DNA from: Alphaproteobacteria bacterium
GTDB lineage: Bacteria; Pseudomonadota; Alphaproteobacteria; Micavibrionales; Micavibrionaceae
DNA: 56,652 nt
Direction: 5' to 3'
Assembly: GCA_021775995.1 (NCBI GenBank)
Contig: JAJFGS010000009.1
Coordinates: 1 to 56,652, forward strand
Of this stretch, positions 45,643 through 53,512 are shown in pieces. Below the pieces are notes generated by a model. That model worked only from the letters and a program-made list of their open reading frames with translations, was not told the origin of the DNA and searched no databases. Made by a program: the position numbers and the translations under genes. Positions within the stretch are counted from its first letter, which is position 1. Each line of letters begins with the position of its first letter.

Positions 45643-46200
45643 ATGGTTGTAAAAGGCAAAAAACAAAGTATTAGCGTTTATGGTGATGGCCCAGGTGATC
45701 GTGCCATTGAAAGACATACATTATCTGTCTTGGTTGATAATGAGCCTGGCGTATTGGCGCGGGTCATTGGTCTATTCTCTGGTCGCGGTTACAATATCGA
45801 AAGTTTAACCGTTGCAGAAACAAATAAAGAACTTAATCAATCCCGTATGACAATTATTGCTGTTGGCACACCCGCAGTGATTGACCAAATTAGGCATCAA
45901 TTGGAACGCCTTGTCCCTGTTCACAGAGTCAATGATTTAACAGAAGAAGGTGATCATGTCGAGCGCGAACTGGCTTTGGTTAAAGTTGTTGGTACGGACG
46001 AAAAAAGAATCGAAGCCTTACGCTCTGCCAACATTTTCCGCGCCCGTGTTGTAGATTCAACACAAGAATCCTTTGTTTTTGAAGTCACTGGATCAGCGGA
46101 TAAGGTAAATGCCTTTATTGACTTAATGATACCACTTGGTATGGTAAACGTAAGTCGTACGGGCTCCGCCGCTATATCTAGAGGCCCTGACAAAATGTAA
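45643..46200 (+). CDS. ilvH: Acetolactate synthase small (regulatory) subunit
   Basis: 185 residues. N-terminal ACT domain: RHTLSVLVDNEPGVLARVIGLFSGRGYNIESLTVAET; then RLVPVHRVNDLT and a C-terminal ALS_ss domain (RELALVKVV...RARVVDSTQESFVFEVTG). Binds valine and controls IlvB. An N-terminal extension of about 20 residues precedes the ACT domain, often seen in alphaproteobacteria. Confidence 0.96.
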   Translation: MVVKGKKQSISVYGDGPGDRAIERHTLSVLVDNEPGVLARVIGLFSGRGYNIESLTVAETNKELNQSRMTIIAVGTPAVIDQIRHQLERLVPVHRVNDLTEEGDHVERELALVKVVGTDEKRIEALRSANIFRARVVDSTQESFVFEVTGSADKVNAFIDLMIPLGMVNVSRTGSAAISRGPDKM

Positions 46201-46212
46201 GGAAAAAATAAA

Positions 46213-46632
46213 ATGCGTTTAATCCCTATTATCTTGGTTTCTTTATTGTTAAGTGGCTGTGTTACACAAGATCAAGCCGATGTAAAAATGGCCAAAGGAT
46301 GTGCTGCTGGCATCAATGCCTTATTAGAAGATCAAGGTAAGACAATTGGTGAAATTAAAACTAAAAACTATAGTAGCGAAGATGCTGAAGGTGGCCTTCA
46401 CCGCCGTGTAACTTTTGAAGCCATAGAAAAAGATGGTTGGTTAGAACTTGACAAACAATATAGCTGCCTTTTTATGCAAGAATGGGGATTGTTCAAAAGC
46501 TATCAAAGGGCAATGATTGTTCAAGTTAAAATAGACGACAATATATACGGCAAAAGAGATGGAGAAATTCTTGGATCTTTTGATGACTTCTTAAAACTCG
46601 TCAAAGTTGTCGATGGTGCCATGGCGCAATAG
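46213..46632 (+). CDS. Small lipoprotein in the ilv operon, unknown function
   Basis: 139 residues. Signal sequence with lipobox LLSGC (Cys at about 16), then a small soluble domain containing two further cysteines. Preceded by AAGGAAAA and 12 bases past ilvH, so probably co-transcribed although unrelated to amino acid synthesis. I recognise no family. Confidence 0.8.
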   Translation: MRLIPIILVSLLLSGCVTQDQADVKMAKGCAAGINALLEDQGKTIGEIKTKNYSSEDAEGGLHRRVTFEAIEKDGWLELDKQYSCLFMQEWGLFKSYQRAMIVQVKIDDNIYGKRDGEILGSFDDFLKLVKVVDGAMAQ

Positions 46633-46644
46633 TTGGGGTTGAAT

Positions 46645-46689
46645 ATGTTGCCTATATTATTGGCTCTTAGGAGATACAACATATTCTAA
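46645..46689 (+). CDS. Possible leader peptide before ilvC
   Basis: 14 codons, MLPILLALRRYNIF, with 4 Leu and 2 Ile, just after the lipoprotein gene. The frame is bracketed by a perfect 10-bp inverted repeat GAATATGTTG/CAACATATTC (46641-46650, 46676-46685). No clear terminator hairpin follows, so an attenuator role for ilvC is only a possibility. Confidence 0.3.
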   Translation: MLPILLALRRYNIF

Positions 46690-46763
46690 AACCACGATAA
46701 TAAAGCTTGATTTCCTGCTGTTTAAATGGTTTTTTATGAACAGTTTTAGATCGTTATATATAA

Positions 46764-47849
<1,086 letters not shown>

Positions 47850-47874
47850 CAATTATATTATAAAAAAAATTAAG

Positions 47875-47903
47875 ATAGCACCTTTCACAGGTGCTATTTT
47901 TTT
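47875..47903 (+). terminator. Terminator after ilvC
   Basis: Perfect 9-bp stem ATAGCACCT/AGGTGCTAT with a TTCAC loop and a T run. It touches the stop of the convergent gene and may serve both strands. Confidence 0.9.
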
Positions 47904-48399
47904 ATGCCGCTAAGTAAAACTGGCTTTCTTCAAGGATAAGGTCAGCTCTGGTATATTCGGCACTAACGCTAGTTTTATCGATTGAAAGTTCTTGCAAATT
48001 ACCCGCATCATCAAACTTTGCATTAATATCTAGTGTTTCTTCTTGATACGTCACTTGCGTAAAACTCGCCGACAACTTAGTAGACTCACCCGATATTTCA
48101 ATATCAGGTCTGTTATCATTCGCCGTAATCTGAATAGAATTGTGCGTAGATGATCGTCCGTTTAAGTAATCAAGGTAATCTTGTAATTGATCTGCTAAAA
48201 GTTTTGCGTCTTCAAATTTTTGCAAGGCCTCGGCAGAAATACCAACTTCATCAACAATTTGCTTTTCCTGATTATTAAGGAGTGATGGGGTCTCTTTTTG
48301 ACCATTCACCTGCACAGCCAATGCATTACGCTCTGATGAGGCTTGAAATTGTGTGACACTGGCCTGAACAGACCTAATGGATGCGTTTACTTCGATCAT
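47902..48399 (-). CDS. Hypothetical protein, helix plus beta-rich tail
   Basis: 165 residues, no signal peptide. Residues 1-85 are helical and Gln/Asn-rich (MIEVNASIRSVQASVTQFQAS), reminiscent of flagellin- or hook-type helices but not diagnostic. Residues 100-160 look like beta strands. I recognise no family. It converges on the ilvC terminator. Confidence 0.65.
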   Translation of the reverse strand: MIEVNASIRSVQASVTQFQASSERNALAVQVNGQKETPSLLNNQEKQIVDEVGISAEALQKFEDAKLLADQLQDYLDYLNGRSSTHNSIQITANDNRPDIEISGESTKLSASFTQVTYQEETLDINAKFDDAGNLQELSIDKTSVSAEYTRADLILEESQFYLAA

Positions 48400-48470
48400 A
48401 ATTGGTAATCCTTACCTATATCTTTAATACTAGGATCATTATAGCATATTTTTGGTTAAAATTCTCTACT

Positions 48471-48959
48471 TTAATGTAAGCGAAGACCATGTTTGTCAAA
48501 CGTACCAATTGGCAAGCATGTATGCCAATCTTCCAACATAAAAGAAGAGTTTTCAGAACGCTCTGTCATCCCATAAACAGTATCAACAGTTGTTGCTACA
48601 CGGCGTTTATCAAAACCTGATAAACGATAAAAATTTGGCCCAACAACTAAAATCGGCAAGTCAGCATGGCCAGCTTTTTGATCACGTAAAATATCTGCGG
48701 CATAAAACCCCTCAATCAAAGTCATACCATCGGTTTGCGATGTCCAATCTTCAACATACCAATCTTCATGCCCCCATTGTGGAATTTGAAGATGGCGCGC
48801 ATTTTCAAGGTAAGGGTTATATTTTTTAGCCATACGATACTGGTCATGCTTCGCACTCCAGCCGCCAAAAAAACCTTTAGTTTCAGCCTTCACAGGGCCT
48901 GAAATCACCAAATTTATGGTCAAAACTGCTAAAAATAAGACAAAAATTCTGTTTATCAT
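48471..48959 (-). CDS. Secreted protein, unknown function
   Basis: 162 residues from the ATG at 48959, with GGGAT 8 bases upstream; it opens with a signal peptide (MINRIFVLFLAVLTINLVISGPVKAE). The longer frame to 49016 has no such support. The mature part is rich in Trp, Tyr and His (WGHEDWYVEDWTSQTDG, MLEDWHTCLPIGTFDKHG). No family recognised. Divergent from the 74-residue gene. Confidence 0.75.
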   Translation of the reverse strand: MINRIFVLFLAVLTINLVISGPVKAETKGFFGGWSAKHDQYRMAKKYNPYLENARHLQIPQWGHEDWYVEDWTSQTDGMTLIEGFYAADILRDQKAGHADLPILVVGPNFYRLSGFDKRRVATTVDTVYGMTERSENSSFMLEDWHTCLPIGTFDKHGLRLH

Positions 48960-49021
48960 CAATATGATCCCAAAAATATCGTTAAAATTAGATACGCGCA
49001 AGACGATCTTAACCATTTCTA

Positions 49022-49030
49022 TGATATACT
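49022..49030 (+). promoter_or_regulatory. Extended -10 promoter element
   Basis: TGATATACT, an extended -10 (TG-N-TATACT) ending 6 bases before the ATG at 49037. Initiation at the usual distance would start the message at or next to the A of the ATG. Confidence 0.4.
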
Positions 49031-49036
49031 ATTTTT

Positions 49037-49261
49037 ATGATAAACGCCATTACATCTGCATTATCAGGTTTAACTGCAGCTACAAAGCAGGTTGAACAGA
49101 GTGCTCAAAGCATTGCTGAAAGCCCTTCAAGCGAGCAACTCACTCAAGATGTTGTCGACATAAAAGTAGCCGAAACATCTTATAAAGCGAATTTACAAGT
49201 CTTAAAGGTAGCTGATGAATTGACTCAAGAACTACTGCACACCTTTGACGAAACAGTCTAG
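49037..49261 (+). CDS. Miniature flagellar rod/hook-like protein
   Basis: 74 residues. The N-terminus AITSALSGLTAATKQVEQSAQSIAE resembles the N-terminal helix of flagellar rod/hook proteins (ALSGL...NIAN). The C-terminus DVVDIKVAETSYKANLQVLKVADELTQELL resembles their C-terminal helix (Y-x-AN-x-x-V...TADE). The large middle domain is absent. No other flagellar gene is nearby. No Shine-Dalgarno precedes the ATG, so the message may be leaderless. Confidence 0.65.
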   Translation: MINAITSALSGLTAATKQVEQSAQSIAESPSSEQLTQDVVDIKVAETSYKANLQVLKVADELTQELLHTFDETV

Positions 49262-49362
49262 AACGTACTATCACCCCAACTATCCCATATCAAGGAATTT
49301 ATAGACTTTTATTCTCCTCTCATCTAATCTTTTGCAATCATTACGTAAGCAGGAGATACACC

Positions 49363-50097
49363 ATGCCTAAAAGAAAAAAAAGCATCACAAAATCTACAAT
49401 TTCTATCTTGTTTCTTATTTTAGTTGCTGGAGGAATTTTTCTTTATCTGAACTTCAGTAATATAGCCAAAAATTTGACAGAAAAAATAGCTAGCGACGCA
49501 CTCGGGGTTAAAGTACGTATCGCTTCGTTGGATATCTTTCTACAAGACAAAGAAGTGATAGTGAATGGCCTGCGCATCGGCAATCCACCAGGCTATAAAA
49601 ATGCAAATGTCATGACAGCAGAAAAAATTACAATTGAACTCAACACGGTTTCAAAAGAATTGATAGATTTTAAAAATATCCGTGTTGATGGATCAGTAAT
49701 CAACCTAGAAGTCACAGAAAAAGGAAATAATCTTTCAGACCTTAAAAAATTAACTGAGGCTAAGCCACAAAAAGAATCTGTTGGCAGTGAACAAGTGCGG
49801 GTCATTGTTAAAAATATAACGATTGGTTCCTCTACACTAAATCCCAGTATAACATTGCTCGGCAATTCGTTGGGTAGCATTACAATTCCGCCTGTTTCCT
49901 TGTCAGGCATCGGTAAACGTCAAAACGGCGTTGTGGCAGCAGATGCCATCAAGCAAGTTCTAACTAAATATATGTCTGTCGCCGAAAGAAAGGCCGACAC
50001 TACTGGTCTCATCAACACTAATAGTAGTATTGTTGATGCTGTCGGGGGAGAAATTAAAGATTTAGGTAAAAGCATAGGCGGTTTGTTCGGTGATTAA
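49363..50097 (+). CDS. AsmA-like (DUF748-type) membrane-anchored protein
   Basis: 244 residues. One N-terminal membrane helix (about 12-30), then a periplasmic beta domain: LGVKVRIASLDIFLQDKEVIVNGLRIGNPPGYKNANVMTAEKITIELN, the opening pattern of AsmA/DUF748 proteins, which are related to lipid-transfer bridges. Much shorter than classical AsmA. Ends with a Gly/Lys amphipathic helix. Confidence 0.75.
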   Translation: MPKRKKSITKSTISILFLILVAGGIFLYLNFSNIAKNLTEKIASDALGVKVRIASLDIFLQDKEVIVNGLRIGNPPGYKNANVMTAEKITIELNTVSKELIDFKNIRVDGSVINLEVTEKGNNLSDLKKLTEAKPQKESVGSEQVRVIVKNITIGSSTLNPSITLLGNSLGSITIPPVSLSGIGKRQNGVVAADAIKQVLTKYMSVAERKADTTGLINTNSSIVDAVGGEIKDLGKSIGGLFGD

Positions 50098-50135
50098 CAT
50101 GGTGCCAAAAACCTCACTGATACGAATTTTTTCGT

Positions 50136-50492
50136 TCACGACCTATACTCGGCATTTGTTTTGGGAGTTTCTTTGACGCGCACCGCAAAGATTTCTGACC
50201 AGCGTTCTTTACACCAATCATATAGGTGCTTGGCAACCTGCTCTGCCGTTGTATTATTTTCACCTAAAACATCGTTTAAGTGACGATGATCAATTTTCTC
50301 TTTGATATAACGATCAAGCGCATCCAATTCATGGTAATCCCGAACAAACCCGTTTTTATCTAACACCTCAGATTGTAATTCAACTTCAACAACATAATTA
50401 TGCCCATGCAACCGTGAGCACGGATGATCTTCAGCAAGACCGTGCAGAATATGTGAAGCAGAAAAGTGGTATTCTTTTGAAATTATATACAT
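50136..50492 (-). CDS. queD: 6-carboxy-5,6,7,8-tetrahydropterin synthase
   Basis: 118 residues from the ATG at 50492, which overlaps the stop of the queC remnant (TAATG). Zinc histidines in YHFSASHIL and RLHGHNYVVEVEL, the catalytic cysteine in HPCSRLHGH, DHRHLND, and TAEQVAKHLYDW are present, so the enzyme looks intact. Second step toward preQ0/queuosine from GTP. Confidence 0.93.
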   Translation of the reverse strand: MYIISKEYHFSASHILHGLAEDHPCSRLHGHNYVVEVELQSEVLDKNGFVRDYHELDALDRYIKEKIDHRHLNDVLGENNTTAEQVAKHLYDWCKERWSEIFAVRVKETPKTNAEYRS

Positions 50493-50623
50493 TATGCCAC
50501 ATGCGCCTTTTCCGTTATTTTTTCCCAAAATTCATTATCTTTATATTCCGTTGGATCTTGCGCGACTTTATAGGCCAACGTAACGGAATCTAGTCCACCA
50601 GAGCAGACGACAAGTGTTTTCAT
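50492..50623 (-). pseudogene. queC: queC remnant: N-terminal PP-loop fragment only
   Basis: 43 codons plus stop, AAGGAA upstream. MKTLVVCSGGLDSVTLAYK is the PP-loop of 7-cyano-7-deazaguanine synthase QueC, normally about 220-240 residues. Here the reading frame reaches a stop after an unrelated-looking tail (FWEKITEKAHVA) and meets queD in a TAATG overlap. The rest of the enzyme, including its zinc cysteines, is missing and cannot lie downstream. It may survive as a translated uORF coupling queD translation. Confidence 0.8.
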
Positions 50624-50733
50624 TTACTATTTCCTTGTTTTCTCTATCGACCGGGTAGGATATCTTCGACCGGCCCTGATCTTCATCAGAGGAACTTTAT
50701 AACAAGGAATATGTGAGATGGCAATATCTCACA
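50624..50733 (-). promoter_or_regulatory. Structured leader upstream of queC remnant/queD
   Basis: TTCCTTGTT (50631-50639) and AACAAGGAA (50701-50709) are perfectly complementary, so on the minus-strand RNA the AAGGAA ribosome site is in a stem. Inside lie CTCTGAT/ATCAGGG and GGCCGG/CCGGTC hairpins. A further hairpin TGTGAGAT/ATCTCACA (50712-50733) lies next to it. I could not assign it to a known preQ1 riboswitch class. Confidence 0.55.
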
Positions 50734-50750
50734 CTATCTAAGAAATTAAA

Positions 50751-51221
50751 CTATTTTTTGAGCCATTTTAACAATAGATGATCGATAGAAAACTTACCCG
50801 CCCCTTTAAATAAGATTACAGCGAATAAGAACATCCAGAAATAATGTTGTGGATTCTGAATACCATATTCAGCAGGAACAAGGTATTGGATAGTAGCCGT
50901 CATGATTAAAAGACCAGCTGCCGCAAAACGTCCAAACAAACCAAAGGCCAAAAGAACAGAAAGACCAAGTTCCCCAGCCGTAGCCATAGGGGCGGCAAGA
51001 TCTGCAGAAACTCCAGGTATAGGGTGGTAATCTTGAAATGGCACAATGAATTCTTCCCAACCTTCATTCAGTAATTTTTGGAATTTTAACAAACCAGAAT
51101 TAAAAAATATTTCTGCCATATAAAGTCTAATACCTAAATCAAGCAGTGGGGATGCTAAATTAGTAGAAATACTACGCAAAGGTTCAATTTTATTATCTAT
51201 TGTCTGAATAAAAGTTTTCAT
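50751..51221 (-). CDS. DoxX family membrane protein of the bufferin operon
   Basis: 156 residues with four membrane helices. LLDLGIRLYMAEIFFNSGLLKFQ, GELGLSVLLAFGLFGRFAAAGLLIMTATIQYLV and NPQHYFWMFLFAVILFKGAGKFSIDHLL are typical of DoxX. AGGAGAG precedes the ATG, 18 bases past bufC. DoxX proteins commonly accompany DUF692/DUF2063 genes; the exact role is unclear. Confidence 0.92.
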   Translation of the reverse strand: MKTFIQTIDNKIEPLRSISTNLASPLLDLGIRLYMAEIFFNSGLLKFQKLLNEGWEEFIVPFQDYHPIPGVSADLAAPMATAGELGLSVLLAFGLFGRFAAAGLLIMTATIQYLVPAEYGIQNPQHYFWMFLFAVILFKGAGKFSIDHLLLKWLKK

Positions 51222-51239
51222 TTTTCTCTCCTTAAATAC

Positions 51240-52049
51240 TTATTGTTTATCCATTAATTGAATGTTTAAAAAAAATTTAAGATCAAATGTTTTTTGTAAA
51301 AACTCCTGAAAATTAAATTCTGGATAGGAAGGCATTACCTTCTCTAAAGACCGCTCTATTGTATTTTTATTCTGCAAGCATTGTAGCATATGAAACTCAT
51401 CATTTTTTAATGAGACAACCTGTATTTCTAAATCTGGCCTATAGACTAAAAGCTTCTCCCCACCTTTGTTAATATCAAGATTCTCTTCACGTTGCTCATT
51501 TTCAGGATCACAAAATTCACGAATAGATGTAAGTGGATAATTTGATTCTATTAAATGTACAGAAGACCTAAATATAAATTGTATCTTTGGCAATTCTTCA
51601 GGAGAGATAGACTTTAACGTTTTTTGATCTATTGCTTCATCATTCACAGCATAAAAAGCCGCATTAAAACACCAATCATAAAGAGCAACATCATATAAAT
51701 AAGGTAAATTTTCTGTTTGTTTTATTTCAGAAATAAATTTAGAAAATTCTTCTCCATATAAATTTACACAGCCTTCTCTAGGCGGGTATTTACATGCATA
51801 TAACATTGCTATGTGATGAAAGAATTCATCCCCAACTAGGGAATGAATAGTAGGGTATGTAATCTCCAGTACTTTTGCTAATTTTTTTAAAACATTATCA
51901 CGATATATATGCAAACGCACATCAAGACCAATTTCGTTGGTATCAAATAATTTTGTAAAATCTTTTATTGATAGTACGTCATCATAATCACCCAAGATCA
52001 TGTCTTTAAACTGTGATTGTATCTCATTCAGCTGCAAGAGAACCCCCAA
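51240..52049 (-). CDS. bufC: BufC-like DUF2063 protein (MNIO partner)
   Basis: 269 residues. LNEIQSQFKDMILG, VRLHIYRDNVLKKLAKVLEITYPTIHSLVGDEFFHHIAMLYACKYPPREGCVNLYGEEFSKFI is the DUF2063 N-terminal domain. The C-terminal part is shorter and more variable. It acts with the DUF692 enzyme as precursor-recognition partner in characterised bufferin systems. Its start lies inside bufB (26-base overlap), implying coupled translation. Confidence 0.9.
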   Translation of the reverse strand: MGVLLQLNEIQSQFKDMILGDYDDVLSIKDFTKLFDTNEIGLDVRLHIYRDNVLKKLAKVLEITYPTIHSLVGDEFFHHIAMLYACKYPPREGCVNLYGEEFSKFISEIKQTENLPYLYDVALYDWCFNAAFYAVNDEAIDQKTLKSISPEELPKIQFIFRSSVHLIESNYPLTSIREFCDPENEQREENLDINKGGEKLLVYRPDLEIQVVSLKNDEFHMLQCLQNKNTIERSLEKVMPSYPEFNFQEFLQKTFDLKFFLNIQLMDKQ

Positions 52050-52911
52050 GTTTTATATTCATGAGATCTCGTGCTTTATCTGCTTCTTCAAGAAGTGTAG
52101 AAAGCGGTGGTAAATCTTCATCCCATTCAATAAGAGTTGGAATTTTCCCAAAACGTTCAATCGCATACCCATACAAATCCCAAACAGGATCATGAACTCT
52201 CTTACTATGTGTATCGATTAAAATTGTTTCATTCTTATGCACTGGAAATTCAGTAAAGCCTGCTAAATGTATCTCTCCAACATATTTTTGTTCTATTGCT
52301 CCAATATACTTATAAGGATCATTCTTATGATTGTGGGCCTGAACATAGATGTTATTAATATCTAACAAAATTTTACATCCTGTCTGTTTTGCTATAGCGT
52401 TCATAAGTTCGTACTCTTCCATATCGTTATTAGTAAATGCAATGTAAGTTGAAGGATTTTCAACCAAAATCTGACGCCCTAAGAAATCCTGCGTTTTATT
52501 TATATTCTGACAGAGAATGTTTAAACTCTCTGTCGTATAAGGCATCGGTAAAAGATCATTCAAATGGGCATTACCACTTGCACTCCATGACGCATGATCG
52601 GAAAATTGAAACGGTTCAAAAATATCAATTAATTCTTTTATTTTTGCTAAATGCCCCTCATCAATGCCATCGGCGGAACCAAAAGACAAACCAACAGCAT
52701 GAAAACTAATAGGATATAACTCACGGGATTTTTCAAGATGGTAGCGGTTTGCACCACCGCCAAAATAGTTTTCTGGATGCACTTCCAAAAAACCAATTTG
52801 AGGTTTTGTTTCAACCACGCCTTCGTAATAAGCATGGCGTAACCCTATCCCCACCGGATCCACATGAAGTGAACCCGGAAGAGAAATAGGTGTTAAGTTA
52901 TTATTAGCCAT
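52024..52911 (-). CDS. bufB: BufB, DUF692 multinuclear non-haem iron oxidative enzyme
   Basis: 295 residues forming a TIM-barrel family. Metal-ligand-like motifs in order: GIGLRHAYYE, EVHPENYF, SFHAVGLSFGS, FSDHASW, VENPSTYI, LDINNIYVQAHNH, EIHLAGF, DTHSKRVHDPVW and LIEWDEDLP. MNIO enzymes modify cysteines of precursor peptides, in bufferins to thiooxazoles. Overlaps bufA1 by 8 bases and bufC by 26, so the whole operon is tightly packed. Confidence 0.95.
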   Translation of the reverse strand: MANNNLTPISLPGSLHVDPVGIGLRHAYYEGVVETKPQIGFLEVHPENYFGGGANRYHLEKSRELYPISFHAVGLSFGSADGIDEGHLAKIKELIDIFEPFQFSDHASWSASGNAHLNDLLPMPYTTESLNILCQNINKTQDFLGRQILVENPSTYIAFTNNDMEEYELMNAIAKQTGCKILLDINNIYVQAHNHKNDPYKYIGAIEQKYVGEIHLAGFTEFPVHKNETILIDTHSKRVHDPVWDLYGYAIERFGKIPTLIEWDEDLPPLSTLLEEADKARDLMNIKLGGSLAAE

Positions 52912-53209
52912 CTACTTTATCAGCAGGCACCGTAGCTTCAATTGGTGTTGTTGAACCACCAACCAATTTATCACAAAGACCTTGAGGCAAATATGTCCAT
53001 TCCTGACCAGAACCATCAACACTCGCCTGACCTTCACAAGAATGTTTACCATCCGCAGAGCCGCAACTATTTTTTCCTGCTTTTACTACGCCATAACATT
53101 TTTCTTTTTCTGCTGCATTCGCTCTGCTTGGAGCTGTAGCAGAAGCTGCCATAGTCATAACAAAGGCACTTGCAATTACTGTATTTAAAGCTTTTTTAGA
53201 CATATCCAT
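52904..53209 (-). CDS. bufA1: Bufferin precursor BufA1 (DUF2282)
   Basis: 101 residues from the ATG at 53209, 7 bases after AAGGA; the longer frame to 53272 is not supported. Signal peptide about 1-33 (VIASAFVMTMAASATAPSRANA), then EKCYGVVKAGKNSCGSADGKHSCEG and WTYLPQGLCDKLVGGS, with the four cysteines of the DUF2282 family. Bufferins are exported peptides that bind copper after modification by BufB and BufC. The first gene of the operon. Confidence 0.94.
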   Translation of the reverse strand: MDMSKKALNTVIASAFVMTMAASATAPSRANAAEKEKCYGVVKAGKNSCGSADGKHSCEGQASVDGSGQEWTYLPQGLCDKLVGGSTTPIEATVPADKVDG

Positions 53210-53255
53210 AATATTTTCCTTCAATTTTTTGAGATTAATAATAATTAAGACTAAA

Positions 53256-53281
53256 TTCGAAAATAATAACAAATTTGTTAC
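53256..53281 (-). promoter_or_regulatory. ECF-type promoter of the bufferin operon
   Basis: On the minus strand GTAACA, exactly 16 bases, then CGAA. This has one mismatch to the GTAACC-N16-CGAA motif I recall for Caulobacter SigF, which controls DUF2282/DUF692 genes under metal stress. Its -10 is about 47 bases before the bufA1 ATG. No sigma factor gene is in the window. Confidence 0.6.
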
Positions 53282-53512
53282 ATCTCCTTAATTAATACCA
53301 CCATTAACAATATTCCCTGTTTAATACCAGCGTTAACAATATGTAATATTACATATTCAAGACCTTTTGATGCTTTCATATTCGATTATTTGACTAATTT
53401 TCTAGAGAATTTCAAAAGCTTCAATATTACTCATAGTTTAAAATTATGCATAAAACTTAGTTCTTACTAAATATAATTTGAATAGCCTCTCTTATACTCA
53501 TAAAAATAATTC
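53282..53512. other. Divergent intergenic region with direct repeats and a perfect palindrome
   Basis: With 53210-53281 this makes about 300 bases without a gene between bufA1 and the MBOAT gene. A 21-bp sequence (TAATACCACCATTAACAATAT) is repeated at 53293 and 53322 with two mismatches, start to start 29 bases. It is followed by a perfect 18-bp palindrome ATATGTAATATTACATAT (53339-53356). These look like regulator sites; no clear promoter for the MBOAT gene was found. Confidence 0.6.

Noticed and set aside
50640-50700. Hammerhead-like CTGATGA sequence in the queD leader
   Set aside because: The core bases and stems II and III do not line up with a hammerhead fold; CTGAT simply pairs with ATCAG in a small hairpin.
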